In this document: in pieces, positions 1 to 8,936 of the stretch
Numbering within the stretch: position 1 is the stretch's first letter
Layout of the letters: the number at the start of each line of letters is the position of its first letter
Made by a program: the position numbers and the translations under genes
Notes under the pieces: generated by a model
Database searches by the model: none
The model's input: the letters and a program-made list of their open reading frames with translations, nothing else
Told to the model about the DNA's origin: nothing
NCBI RefSeq assembly: GCF_900290275.1
Contig: NZ_LT985323.1
Span: 1,265,241-1,329,240, forward strand
Source: Prevotella merdae
Lineage (GTDB): Bacteria > Bacteroidota > Bacteroidia > Bacteroidales > Bacteroidaceae
DNA: 64,000 nt
Reading direction: 5' to 3'

Positions 1-1222
1 GTATAGAGTGGTTCTTCATCACTATAAACCATGCTACGGGCATCATTGCAATAATGAGTAGCCAGTAGTGTTGTTTGGTTTGTTCCCAGTGTTTATAGAC
101 ATATAGAGCCACTAAGACGATGATGGCAACGAAAATAAGTATTATGAGCCACGGGTTTATTATGGCGTACACCTTATTTAATATAAGGTGTATGAAATCA
201 GATAAAGGAATCTCTTTGCCGTTGAATATTAGAGTGTTGCCTACTCTTAGTTTGGCATTGTGCATTGCAGAATCAAAGATGTTTGTTTGGGTAAGTAAGC
301 TTCCTATGCACCATTTTAAGATCCATAGTATTGCATAGCCTGCTCCCCATGCCATACTATTGTATATAATAGTCTTTATAGGTGCTTGTTGATGTCTTCT
401 AGTGTTAGTTGATGGGGGTAGTTGTTTACTGTGATTTTTCTTTTCATTGATTGCGATAAGTGTTACAAGGGGCATGCCAAGGGTTAAAACCGGTGTGGTT
501 AGAAAGTCCATATACGATGTAATGGCTCCTATAATAAAGAATATGTATATACATAAGTCTTTTCTTCTTGTATATTCTGGCTTTATAATAAATAGAGCCA
601 TAGCAAGAAGGAATATATAGTAGCACGTACTGAATTGTAGTGCAAAAGGTACAATGAATATATTTGTCAATGCAAGGCTTAGTGTCAAGGTCAAGGCAAA
701 CACATTGCCTACTATTCTATATGTTGCTAATATCACGCTTAATATAATAAACAACAATGATACATAGTTGATTACAAGTATGGTGTGGTAACTGAAAAGT
801 GTTAGCAATGGACGAAGCAACACCTGATATCCATGCCAGTATCGTGCGTAATTACTGTATATATCAGAGTTTGTTCTGCCAGTATGGGCTATATGTTTTG
901 TACATACAACAACATTGTTGTATGAGTTGATTGTGTCAATAGTGTTGTCGTATTGTTCAGCCATCATGGCAGCCCATACAGGTCTGTTGGAGTCGGCTGT
1001 GGCATTGATGCGTAGCATCTGGCAGTCTGTAAGGTTGTCTATCTGAAAAAGAAAGCAGCCAAGAGGCTTATACCACACTCCGTCGTGTTGTATTTGCATA
1101 GCCGACTGTTCCACATTCTTTTGTACAGCAGAGGTTGGAATGCAGAATGTAGCAATAATAAGCCCCGTAAAGATAGTGGCAAGCAGTATGGTTATTATGG
1201 ATAGTTTCTTTATTATATTCAT
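1..1222 (-). CDS. Polytopic membrane protein of unknown function, C-terminus cut by window edge
   Basis: An uninterrupted minus-strand reading frame runs from an ATG at 1222 to the window edge, about 407 codons, with no stop seen. The start (MNIIKKLSIITILLATIF) is a hydrophobic anchor. A soluble stretch of about 120 residues follows, containing TDCQMLRINATADSNRPVW, and then several strongly hydrophobic segments. The last visible residues include MPVAWFIVMKNHS. It starts 24 nt after the stop of the membrane-protein gene at 1247-2788, so the two look co-transcribed downstream of porZ. I do not recognise a named family. Polytopic proteins with a soluble loop after the first helix are often glycosyltransferases or polymer-handling proteins of the envelope, but no catalytic motif is visible, so that remains a guess. 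Confidence 0.7.
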   Translation of the reverse strand, partial: MNIIKKLSIITILLATIFTGLIIATFCIPTSAVQKNVEQSAMQIQHDGVWYKPLGCFLFQIDNLTDCQMLRINATADSNRPVWAAMMAEQYDNTIDTINSYNNVVVCTKHIAHTGRTNSDIYSNYARYWHGYQVLLRPLLTLFSYHTILVINYVSLLFIILSVILATYRIVGNVFALTLTLSLALTNIFIVPFALQFSTCYYIFLLAMALFIIKPEYTRRKDLCIYIFFIIGAITSYMDFLTTPVLTLGMPLVTLIAINEKKNHSKQLPPSTNTRRHQQAPIKTIIYNSMAWGAGYAILWILKWCIGSLLTQTNIFDSAMHNAKLRVGNTLIFNGKEIPLSDFIHLILNKVYAIINPWLIILIFVAIIVLVALYVYKHWEQTKQHYWLLIIAMMPVAWFIVMKNHSI

Positions 1223-1246
1223 TACTTTTTATATTATTGCTAATTG

Positions 1247-2788
1247 TTATGTGTTGTTGTTCTTGCTTTTGTTTCTAAGATTGAGTTGCAGTATGCCGAG
1301 TAAACATATCTCTATAATTATGATAAGCATATACATTTGATGCGACTGCCATGGCCCTTGGAACATATAGTAACGTTGGGCAGGCATCTGTAAGTACACA
1401 TTAATGTCGTATGTAGCGAAAGCTTCGGCTATGCCGTCAGTGTTTATATTGAACCAAAAGGCAGAGCATATAAGTTGCGTTGCCACAATCAGGTATACAA
1501 TGTATAGCTTTATAACCTTCTTCTCTAATAAGGTTCCCATTATCGGTAGTAGGAATATATAGAAGCATGTTATCTTGCGTGTCTCTATATCCGAGAGAAT
1601 AACAAGCGAGAGCATCAGTATGAGAACTGCACCTATGCCGAGAATGCGTGTTTCGCGGCATATCTCTTTCCACATTAATAGCACAAACAAGAAGCCTATT
1701 CCGAGGTAAAGAAAATGTGTCTCTATAAATATCAGCACATCTGTAGCAGGAAATTGACATATTTGTGCAAACTCATTGACCAGCGAGAATTTGCCCTTGA
1801 AGCCATACATAGTGGGCAGTGTATATACCACAACGAATATGGCAAGCCACAGGGCTATAGCTAATATACGTCTACGTGTGCATAGCTGTTTAAGTGTTGT
1901 GGCAAAGTCGGCTCGCAACGGCATTGTGGCATAAAAATAGAATATAATGTATGCAATAATGCCTGCCACCGAAATCCATACATTCTGTGGATAACGTGTA
2001 ACGAACACCGATTGGTAATTATCCATTCCACGCACATATAGTCTGAAGAATATGTATGCCACGAAAGCAGTAGGTAGCCACCATGTGAGTATTGCGCGCA
2101 TAGTTGCGTTTAGAATATGGTTGGCTTTATCTATCTTGCTTGGTGGATTTGCTGCATTTTCTTTTCTCGGTATATATTCGCCAACACTGTTGTTTGGAAA
2201 TGCAAGTAGTAGTAATGCCATAAGTGCGAGTAATGGAAAGACTACAATGCTTATCAGTCCGGTAGTAATGAGTCCTGTTTTATTTTGTTTTATAAAGAAA
2301 TAAGCCAATGCTATGCTAAGTGTATAGGTTGGCATATCGGTCATTACTGGACAGTATCCCATAAACTTGAGCACATGATAGTTGTAGAAACAGAAAGCGA
2401 ATATCAGAGTTTCAGTCTTCCAATTCCATTTCTTGGCTCGTGAAATACCGAAGAATAGCCACACACTAATAGCAAGAAGACACGTGTTTATAATGCTACT
2501 CACAAGCATCACGTTATTTGGCAAAAACGAAAGCGACAGCACCCTCATTATGTAGTGTATTATTAGGAATGGTAACATTCGGTGGGTATGATATTGGCTG
2601 ATGTTCCCCGATGTGTATTGGTCCAATCCGTTTATAAGGATATCTTTATAGTATACAGACCCATCCCATCCATAACCCTCACAGTGGGCACAATACTCAC
2701 CGTAATAGTTGTGTACTACTATTATGGCGAGTATAGCAATGAGTATCCACCTATGCAGATTTTTGACAAAGCTTTTAGGGCTATTCAT
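1247..2788 (-). CDS. Polytopic membrane protein of unknown function
   Basis: This 513-residue protein has a basic N-terminus, one hydrophobic anchor (WILIAILAIIVVHNYY), a soluble loop containing EGYGWDGSVYYKDIL, and then about ten more hydrophobic segments to the C-terminus. That arrangement resembles integral-membrane glycosyltransferases with an acidic first periplasmic loop, but I see no DXD or other family-defining motif clearly enough to assign it. It begins 31 nt downstream of porZ and is followed after 24 nt by another membrane protein, so all three probably share a transcript. PorZ works with lipopolysaccharide at the surface in other Bacteroidetes, so a role in envelope glycan assembly is possible but only inferred. 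Confidence 0.7.
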   Translation of the reverse strand: MNSPKSFVKNLHRWILIAILAIIVVHNYYGEYCAHCEGYGWDGSVYYKDILINGLDQYTSGNISQYHTHRMLPFLIIHYIMRVLSLSFLPNNVMLVSSIINTCLLAISVWLFFGISRAKKWNWKTETLIFAFCFYNYHVLKFMGYCPVMTDMPTYTLSIALAYFFIKQNKTGLITTGLISIVVFPLLALMALLLLAFPNNSVGEYIPRKENAANPPSKIDKANHILNATMRAILTWWLPTAFVAYIFFRLYVRGMDNYQSVFVTRYPQNVWISVAGIIAYIIFYFYATMPLRADFATTLKQLCTRRRILAIALWLAIFVVVYTLPTMYGFKGKFSLVNEFAQICQFPATDVLIFIETHFLYLGIGFLFVLLMWKEICRETRILGIGAVLILMLSLVILSDIETRKITCFYIFLLPIMGTLLEKKVIKLYIVYLIVATQLICSAFWFNINTDGIAEAFATYDINVYLQMPAQRYYMFQGPWQSHQMYMLIIIIEICLLGILQLNLRNKSKNNNT

Positions 2789-2819
2789 TATTCTCGTTTT
2801 TTTTATTATTTTCTGGTTG

Positions 2820-4904
2820 TTAGTTTACCACCGCAATCTTGCATACTGTTCCCTTGCTGCCGTCTTCAGTAGCAGCTTCAACCATATATATACCACTTGC
2901 CACACGTTTGCCTTTAAGGTCGCGTCCATCCCAATGGTATGATCCACCAGTGCTTCTACCTTGGTTAACAAGGGTTCCGTTTGATGTCACTATCTTTACG
3001 TCGGCCTTATAGCTTAGGCCTACAATGGTTATAGTACCAGTATAATCGGGGCGTACAGGGTTAGGATATGCATACACATTATCCTTTGTCATCTTGTCGG
3101 TAGGTTGTGTTGCGTCGCTTGCATACGAGCACAGACCTGCTGTTGTGGCAAAATACACCATGTTAGAGTTAGGGTCTACTGCAATGTCAATTATTTCGTT
3201 CGATATCAGTGGCGAGTTATCGGTAGTGAAGTGTTGCAGCTGCGTGTTGCAGTCGTCACTGATAAGGAACACTCCGCTGCGTGTGCCAATCCATTTACGG
3301 TTGCTTCCGTCAATAGCCATACATGTTGTTGTGGTATTGGCAAGCAGATAGTCGGCAAGGTTGGTGCCATCATTGCGTGGAACCTTATGTTGGGTAACAA
3401 TATTGTTGCCCGATATAAAGTCGTTCGGCGAGAAGTATAGAGGTCCACTTGTTGTGCACATCCATATGTTGCCATCTCTATCCAAAGTTAGATCAAATTG
3501 GTCGTTTGGTTCTACAACTGTGCCATCTTCATTGACATACGACGGGCCGAAAGCTCCAAACTGGTTATTGGTTATATCGTATACATAAATTTTTGAATTC
3601 TGCCATTCGCGCATTGAGAACCACATACGGGTACCATTATCTGTCATCACGATATTCTCAAGAAAACCGTTGCCGTTTGCCTTAATGTTTGACGATACAG
3701 CTTGTACTTCCCATTCGCCCGTAGGGCTTAGCGTAAGTAGACTGTTGTCCACTGCAGCATTGAAAACCCATAACGTGCCGTTTGCATCGTATTTAATGTC
3801 TGATACGATAATGTATTTTTTGCTGTTGACGCATGATGTAAGGGGCGAGTTGTCCATATTGTAGCACTTTACAAACTTGCCGTCTTGATATTCGTACAGA
3901 CCACTCTTTGCCGCCACCATTACATGTCCCGGCTTCAATGGGTCAAAGTCCATGCTTATATAGTCGACGTTATCATGACCGGTAGTGGCTGTTGATGGTT
4001 GTTCAAATTCGCTCCACTTGTTTCCGTCCCATACATGCACTTCTCCTGGATACCAACCATCAAGCTCTCTTGAGTAATAGCCGCCTACGGCATACATCAG
4101 TCCGTTATTGAAGTACAATCTGTAGAAGTGGTTTGATGCTGGTCCTTCCGGTTGCACACCTTCAGTCTTATATATACGATTGCCCTCTGCGTCCATAGTA
4201 TAGCAGGCAAGTTTATTGTCTTCAGTACGTGTCCACCATAATTTAGCCTGAGTATCCTCCACATTAGTACGGTTTTCATTCAGCTCTGTATAGTTGCCTA
4301 TGCGTTGCCAGTTGTTTATATCAAGCAGGTTGTCGGTTTGTTTGCCGCGATAAAGTCCGTTTGTTTTTGAGGCTGCATATAAATATCCATCCTTAGTGTA
4401 GGTATAGTTTATGCCGAACCCCAACTGATATGTATCTACAATGATGCCGCGTTTTACGTCGAGCTTAGTCACACCCAACCCCAATGACATATAGGCATAT
4501 GCTCCGTCTATATAAATATGGTTGATGGTCTTGTCTAATGTTGTCGACTTCATGTAAATATCGGGCACATTAGTAACGTTGCCGTTTACGGTCAGAAGAT
4601 CGACATTACTGTTTTCGTAGGCAATGACAAGTTGTTTTGCCTGTTTCGACCAAGCAATGTGCTTTATGCTTGCGTCCGACAGGCAATTGGTCTTATCGTA
4701 TACAGCAGTCTCTCCCGTCTCACTGTTGTATGAGAATAGTCCGCCCGAGCACAAGGCAAATGCTGTGCCTCCTGCTGGCTCTATCTCTGTAATGTCAGAG
4801 AAACTATTATATAAAGTCCACTTGCTGTTGGTCTGTGCCAATGCGCTGTTTGTGGTCAGACATGCCATCAAAACGACAGCCATTGTTATTATTGTTCTTG
4901 TCAT
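2820..4904 (-). CDS. porZ: PorZ-like type IX secretion beta-propeller protein
   Basis: This 694-residue secreted protein has a signal peptide (MTRTIITMAVVLMACLTTNSALA). Repetitive beta-propeller blades follow, with phrases such as GGLFSYNSETGE, NIWMCTTSGPLYFS and RKWIGTRSGVFLISDD. The last 80 or so residues form a sorting-type domain (VYAYPNPVRPDYTG ... GIYMVEAATEDG). The N-terminal pattern (TLYNSFSDIT, YDKTNCLSDASI, VIAYENSNVDLL) matches the PorZ family, a surface component of the T9SS attachment complex that handles cargo and A-LPS in Porphyromonas. It is somewhat shorter than the roughly 780-residue P. gingivalis protein as I remember it. It lies 21 nt after the extended deaminase frame and 31 nt before a membrane-protein gene. 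A generic two-component-type propeller protein is the main alternative. Confidence 0.8.
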   Translation of the reverse strand: MTRTIITMAVVLMACLTTNSALAQTNSKWTLYNSFSDITEIEPAGGTAFALCSGGLFSYNSETGETAVYDKTNCLSDASIKHIAWSKQAKQLVIAYENSNVDLLTVNGNVTNVPDIYMKSTTLDKTINHIYIDGAYAYMSLGLGVTKLDVKRGIIVDTYQLGFGINYTYTKDGYLYAASKTNGLYRGKQTDNLLDINNWQRIGNYTELNENRTNVEDTQAKLWWTRTEDNKLACYTMDAEGNRIYKTEGVQPEGPASNHFYRLYFNNGLMYAVGGYYSRELDGWYPGEVHVWDGNKWSEFEQPSTATTGHDNVDYISMDFDPLKPGHVMVAAKSGLYEYQDGKFVKCYNMDNSPLTSCVNSKKYIIVSDIKYDANGTLWVFNAAVDNSLLTLSPTGEWEVQAVSSNIKANGNGFLENIVMTDNGTRMWFSMREWQNSKIYVYDITNNQFGAFGPSYVNEDGTVVEPNDQFDLTLDRDGNIWMCTTSGPLYFSPNDFISGNNIVTQHKVPRNDGTNLADYLLANTTTTCMAIDGSNRKWIGTRSGVFLISDDCNTQLQHFTTDNSPLISNEIIDIAVDPNSNMVYFATTAGLCSYASDATQPTDKMTKDNVYAYPNPVRPDYTGTITIVGLSYKADVKIVTSNGTLVNQGRSTGGSYHWDGRDLKGKRVASGIYMVEAATEDGSKGTVCKIAVVN

Positions 4905-4925
4905 TGCCTAATATTGTTGTAATAA

Positions 4926-4988
4926 CTAATATTCTGTTTTTTTGTCATTGCGTTCCCACATACGGAAAGCCTCAATGGCTTCTGTTCA
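4926..4988 (-). other. Conserved C-terminal extension of the deaminase beyond an in-frame TGA
   Basis: After the TGA at 4988-4986 the same frame stays open for 19 codons (TEAIEAFRMWERNDKKTEY) to a TAG at 4928-4926. The segment EAIEAFRMW...KTEY is the usual C-terminus of this guanine/cytidine deaminase family. The TGA therefore sits inside the ancestral gene and most simply replaces a CGA arginine codon. Only 21 nt separate the TAG from the porZ start, the usual spacing in this operon. Confidence 0.85.
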
Positions 4989-5399
4989 GAGCAGTCGCAT
5001 CATTGTCTTGTTGCGTTTCTCTATGGGCAGTGCAATCTCCTGATATATAAAGTCGTCGTCGAAGCCAATTTTGGCAGCGTCCTTGCGGTCGTTGGCATAA
5101 TATATATGGTCAAGATGAGCCCAGTATATTGCACCGAGACACATCGGACACGGTTCGCATGATGTGTAAATGTCGCATCCGCTTAGGTCGAATGTACTAA
5201 GGTGGCGTGTGGCTTTGCGTATGCAGTTCACCTCGGCATGTGCTGTAGGGTCGTTGTCTATAGTAACACTGTTGGATGCTTCTGCGATAATCTCGTCGCC
5301 TTTAGCTATTACAGCGCCAAACGGACCGCCTCCGTTGCGCACGCTCTCTTCGGATAGACGAATGGCGCGACGCATTAGTTCGATTTGTTTATTCTCCAT
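4986..5399 (-). CDS. Nucleoside/guanine deaminase, possibly truncated by an in-frame TGA
   Basis: This zinc deaminase belongs to the cytidine/deoxycytidylate superfamily and is close to guanine deaminases (GuaD-like). The zinc site is complete: HAEV (His54, catalytic Glu56) and PCPMC (Cys84, Cys87). The motif GGGPFGAVIAKG near residues 23-34 and the tract YTSCEPCPMCLGAIYWAHLD are typical. Family members hydrolytically deaminate guanine or related bases in the cytoplasm. The frame stops at residue 137, about 20 residues short, yet the missing family C-terminus continues in the same frame after the TGA. The product is either truncated, made by readthrough, or affected by a sequence error. That end often helps close the active site in relatives, so activity of the short form is uncertain. 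The gene follows the M20 hydrolase by 52 nt. Confidence 0.8.
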   Translation of the reverse strand: MENKQIELMRRAIRLSEESVRNGGGPFGAVIAKGDEIIAEASNSVTIDNDPTAHAEVNCIRKATRHLSTFDLSGCDIYTSCEPCPMCLGAIYWAHLDHIYYANDRKDAAKIGFDDDFIYQEIALPIEKRNKTMMRLL

Positions 5400-5451
5400 A
5401 ATCTTTTGTTGTTAGAGTTTTTAATGTGTAGTATGTTTTATGTTTTATGTT

Positions 5452-6507
5452 TTATATCTTCAATAGTTGTATGTAGGTGCTTATAGCATCTTCTATCTCG
5501 CTTATCCTTATATATTCGTTAGCCGAGTGCGAGCGTGCCGAGTCACCTGGTCCAAGTTTTAGCGACTGCCATGGCATCAGAGCTTGGTCGCTAAGTGTAG
5601 GCGACCCAAATGGTTGCTTTCCCATATCTATAAGTCGCTTTACCAAAGGATGCTCTAAGTCTATTGACGACGAGTGTAGTCTGAACGATCTTGCCTTACA
5701 CTCGCACTGAGTATGGTTGTTTATAAACTCAAACACTTCCTCGTTGGAGTACATCTCATTGGTACGTACATCCACTACAATATTGCATACATCGGGTACA
5801 ACATTGTGTTGGGTTCCAGCATTTATTACCGTTGCGTTCATCACTGTAGCGCCAAGATGCGGGCTAATGCGCTTGAACCGATAGTCGCGAATCCATACCA
5901 AGTCGTCCAATGCTTTATAAATGGCGTTTATGCCTTCGCCTCTTGCTGCATGTCCGCTTTTACCATGAGCCTTAAGGTCAATTACCATAAGTCCCTTTTC
6001 AGCCACGGCTGGTTGCATACCAGTAGGCTCTCCCACAATAGCCACATCTATATGTGGTAGCATAGGTATTGCCCTACTTATGCCGTCTTTGCCCGATACC
6101 TCTTCCTCTGCCGATGCCAAGTAAACGAGGTTGTATCCAGCACATCCATATTCGTTAAGGTAGCAGAATGCTTGCAGTAGCGAAACAAGTCCGCCACCGC
6201 AGTCGTTAGAGCCGAGTCCGTATAATATGTCTCCCTCAAGCTCAGGCTTAAATGGTTCTCTTGTCCACGACGCTACTGGCCTTACCGTGTCTATATGTGC
6301 ATTGAGCAGAAGTGTAGGCTTGTTGTTGTCGTATTGCTTGCCTATGGTCCACACATTATTTGCTTCGCGATGGGTTTCAAGTCCAAGTCGTAGCATCTCT
6401 TTCTGCATAATGTCTGCTGCAACCTTCTCGTCGCGGCTCACTGATGGAGTAGCTATTAATTGGCTTAGCAGCCTTACGGCGTCTTCGGTGTATTGTTTTA
6501 TCTGCAT
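5452..6507 (-). CDS. M20 family metallohydrolase (ArgE/DapE-type deacylase)
   Basis: This is a dinuclear zinc amidohydrolase of about 351 residues. Metal and catalytic motifs are in order: HIDT (His71, Asp73), GSNDCGGG (Asp102), SAEEEVSG (Glu134, Glu135) and VGEPTG. The dimerization insert begins near KAHGKSGHAARGEG. In Bacteroidetes this group includes the acetyl/succinyl-citrulline or ornithine deacylase of arginine synthesis; DapE-type desuccinylation is less likely because DapL is encoded elsewhere in the window. I chose the ATG at 6507 over one at 6552. The -7 box at 6571-6564 would place the transcript start within a few bases of 6552, and alignment memory favours MQIKQYTEDAV as the N-terminus. 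It is the first gene of the minus-strand run and divergent from the hybrid regulator. Confidence 0.8.
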   Translation of the reverse strand: MQIKQYTEDAVRLLSQLIATPSVSRDEKVAADIMQKEMLRLGLETHREANNVWTIGKQYDNNKPTLLLNAHIDTVRPVASWTREPFKPELEGDILYGLGSNDCGGGLVSLLQAFCYLNEYGCAGYNLVYLASAEEEVSGKDGISRAIPMLPHIDVAIVGEPTGMQPAVAEKGLMVIDLKAHGKSGHAARGEGINAIYKALDDLVWIRDYRFKRISPHLGATVMNATVINAGTQHNVVPDVCNIVVDVRTNEMYSNEEVFEFINNHTQCECKARSFRLHSSSIDLEHPLVKRLIDMGKQPFGSPTLSDQALMPWQSLKLGPGDSARSHSANEYIRISEIEDAISTYIQLLKI

Positions 6508-6563
6508 TAGCTTATTGTTGTTTTGTATGCGATTGCATATGTCGCAATTCATATATCATTCTG

Positions 6564-6619
6564 CAAATTTACTATAAATAATCGAGTATTCGTTTATATC
6601 GAGAGGTTTTTGTAACTTT
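6564..6619. promoter_or_regulatory. Divergent promoters: M20 hydrolase (-) and hybrid regulator (+)
   Basis: On the minus strand TAAATTTG lies at 6571-6564, and on the plus strand TAACTTTG lies at 6612-6619. Both fit the Bacteroidetes -7 consensus TAnnTTTG. The upstream -33 boxes are weak in both directions. Predicted leaders are about 50 nt for the hydrolase (start 6507) and about 50 nt for the regulator. Confidence 0.6.
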
Positions 6620-6676
6620 GCAGTTGTTTAATACTATAACTATAAAACCTTTAAGATTGTAAACAAATAGATAGCT

Positions 6677-8857
6677 ATGAAGATAAAATTGATATTAGTA
6701 GCTTTAAACTTACTATTTGCTTTCGCATCATGTTCCGACCGTCGCACGGTTATAGGAGTGTCGCAGTGCAGTAACGATACTTGGCGACAGAAGGTAAATC
6801 GTGAGATAAAGATTGGGCAGTACAAATATAAGAATGTAGACGTTAGCTTTTGTTCTGCCGACAACAATGCCAAGCGACAAGTACAGCAGATAGACAGTTT
6901 GGTCGAAAGTAATGTCGACCTTCTTATTGTTGCCCCGAGCGACGCCAGTACAGTAGCGCCGGCGGTTGAACGTGCATATAAGAAAGGTATTCCCGTTATT
7001 CTCTTCGACCGCAAGATCGATTCTGACAGTTATACCGCATATGTTGGAGCCGATAATGTAGAGATAGGTCGTGTAATGGCACGCTTTATTGCCGATAAGC
7101 TTCACGGTAAGGGTAGGGTGTTGGAGATAGCTGGTCTTGAGGGCTCTACGCCAGTTGAGGAACGTCATAAAGGATTTGTCGAGGTAATGAAACGTTATCC
7201 CAATATCGTTACAACCACAGTCAATGGCGATTGGAATGTTGACGGTGCCCGCAAGATTATGTCTCGCTGTCTTGCCAACGATCCTAATATCAATTGTGTT
7301 TTTGGTCATAACGATGCCGAGGCTCTTGGAGCATGGGAGGCAGCCAAGGCTGTTGGTAAGGAGCATGACATAATGTTTGTTGGTATTGATGGTTTGCCAG
7401 GAGAGCGACAGGGTATTGACCTTGTTAAGAAAGGCTGTTTTGCAGCTTCTTACATATATCCTACACATGGCGAGATGCTGGTGCCCCTTGCTATGCGCAT
7501 ATTAGAGAAGCAGTCGGTTCCTCGTATGAATTACCTTCATTCAAGTCTTGTTACCGTCGAGAATGCCGACATTGTAGAGATGCAAAACAACGAGATTGCC
7601 AGTCAAGCCAGCAGTCTCGACGCCATTTATGCCAATATCGACAACTATATGAAGATGTATCGCAGCCAGAAAATCATCAGTTGGCTTGCCTATCTCGTCG
7701 TGTTGTTGCTCATTATTCTTGCTGCCTATAATTATTATGTATATAAGACAAAGGCAAAGGTTGGACGCCGCTTGCGCCAGATAGCCGATGAGAAAGTGGC
7801 TTTCTTTACCAAGGCAAGTCATCAGTTGCGCACACCTCTTACCCTTGTAGCCGGCCCTCTTCAGCACCTTATATCACAAGGCCACTTCGATGAAAAGCAG
7901 CAACAAATGCTCGATATCATACAACGCAACGTTGCCGAACTTGAGCATCTTACTGCCAATGTACTTAATTTTCAGACTCGTGTTGAGGCTGTGGCCGACA
8001 ATACAGGCCAGATTCAGCAATCTACAATATCAGACGAGACCGTGTCTAAGCTTGTTTTGCAAGACAGCCGACGCAATATAGTTACCAAGAACAATTCTGA
8101 TGAGGAGCTTGACACCATACTTATTGTCGACGACAATGCCGATATACGCTCATATCTTAGGTCTTTGCTCTCTGCATACTACTATGTTATCGACGCGTCA
8201 GACGGACGCAACGGACTTAGATTGGCGCGCGAGAGTGTGCCCGACCTTATCGTTAGCGATGTTATGATGCCTATAATGAACGGTCTGGAGTTTTGTTCTA
8301 AGATTAAGGCCGACGACGTTACGTGTCATATTCCGGTTATCCTACTCACTGCACGCAGCAACGAGTCGCAACGTATCGAAGGCTACGAACATGGTGCCGA
8401 TGCCTATATCACCAAGCCGTTCAATATCGATTTGCTTATGACACGTATTGAAAGTATGCTTGCCAACCGTCGCAAGATAAAGCTTGCCCAGTCAGATAAC
8501 AGCCAAGAGACAGTTGAGACTGTCGATATCAGCAGTACCGACAATATGTTTATAAGTCGTTTTCGCGAAGTCGCCATGCAGCATCTTGGCGATGTCAATC
8601 TCAAGATGGACGATCTTTGCAACGAGTTGCGCCTTTCGCGTGTGCAGGTTTACCGCAAGATAAAGGCTTTAACGGGCAATTCGCCCAGTAATATTATACG
8701 CGAGATGCGCCTTAATCGTGGTCATTACTTATTGTGTCATACTGACCGTCCTATCTCCGAGATAGCCTATGAGGTTGGCTTTGCTGTGCCAAGTTATTTT
8801 ACCACATGTTTCAAAAAACAATATGGAATCAACCCCACTGAACTGCGTGGCGAATGA
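6677..8857 (+). CDS. Hybrid two-component regulator with periplasmic sugar-binding domain, lacking an ATPase domain
   Basis: The 726 residues contain, in order: a signal or lipobox-like N-terminus (LLFAFASC); a LacI/RbsB-type periplasmic binding domain (about 24-310, with DNVEIGRVMARFIAD and GHNDAEALGAWEAAKA); a membrane helix (about 336-356); a HisKA segment with SHQLRTPLTL (His382); a receiver domain (about 481-598, phospho-acceptor Asp528 in VSDVMMP, Lys580 in ITKPF); and an AraC-type HTH (about 620-726). Regulators with this sensor, such as BT1754 of B. thetaiotaomicron, bind fructose and switch on fructan loci, which fits the levan genes downstream. Only about 50 residues separate HisKA from the receiver, so the HATPase_c domain with its N, G1 and G2 boxes is absent. 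There is no frameshift and no DNA to hold it. Signalling may be conformational, or phosphate may come from another protein. Confidence 0.85.
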   Translation: MKIKLILVALNLLFAFASCSDRRTVIGVSQCSNDTWRQKVNREIKIGQYKYKNVDVSFCSADNNAKRQVQQIDSLVESNVDLLIVAPSDASTVAPAVERAYKKGIPVILFDRKIDSDSYTAYVGADNVEIGRVMARFIADKLHGKGRVLEIAGLEGSTPVEERHKGFVEVMKRYPNIVTTTVNGDWNVDGARKIMSRCLANDPNINCVFGHNDAEALGAWEAAKAVGKEHDIMFVGIDGLPGERQGIDLVKKGCFAASYIYPTHGEMLVPLAMRILEKQSVPRMNYLHSSLVTVENADIVEMQNNEIASQASSLDAIYANIDNYMKMYRSQKIISWLAYLVVLLLIILAAYNYYVYKTKAKVGRRLRQIADEKVAFFTKASHQLRTPLTLVAGPLQHLISQGHFDEKQQQMLDIIQRNVAELEHLTANVLNFQTRVEAVADNTGQIQQSTISDETVSKLVLQDSRRNIVTKNNSDEELDTILIVDDNADIRSYLRSLLSAYYYVIDASDGRNGLRLARESVPDLIVSDVMMPIMNGLEFCSKIKADDVTCHIPVILLTARSNESQRIEGYEHGADAYITKPFNIDLLMTRIESMLANRRKIKLAQSDNSQETVETVDISSTDNMFISRFREVAMQHLGDVNLKMDDLCNELRLSRVQVYRKIKALTGNSPSNIIREMRLNRGHYLLCHTDRPISEIAYEVGFAVPSYFTTCFKKQYGINPTELRGE

Positions 8858-8900
8858 TTCGGATGCAGTACAGTTTCTTCATAAAAAGTCATTTTTTAGC

Positions 8901-8927
8901 AAAAGGGCTGTGGAAGACAGCCCTTTT
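8901..8927 (+). terminator. Intrinsic terminator after the hybrid regulator
   Basis: A perfect 11-bp stem (AAAAGGGCTGT / ACAGCCCTTTT) encloses the loop GGAAG, with U residues at its 3' end, 43 nt after the regulator stop. Confidence 0.8.
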
Positions 8928-8936
8928 ACACTAACG

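Noticed and set aside
4926..5399. Alternative genetic code with TGA as sense
   Set aside because: TGA is used as the normal stop in intact genes here, for example the hybrid regulator ending at 8857 and the membrane protein ending at 46606.
7968..8120. Frameshift hiding an ATPase domain in the hybrid regulator
   Set aside because: Only about 150 nt lie between HisKA and the receiver, too little for a domain of about 110 residues in any frame.
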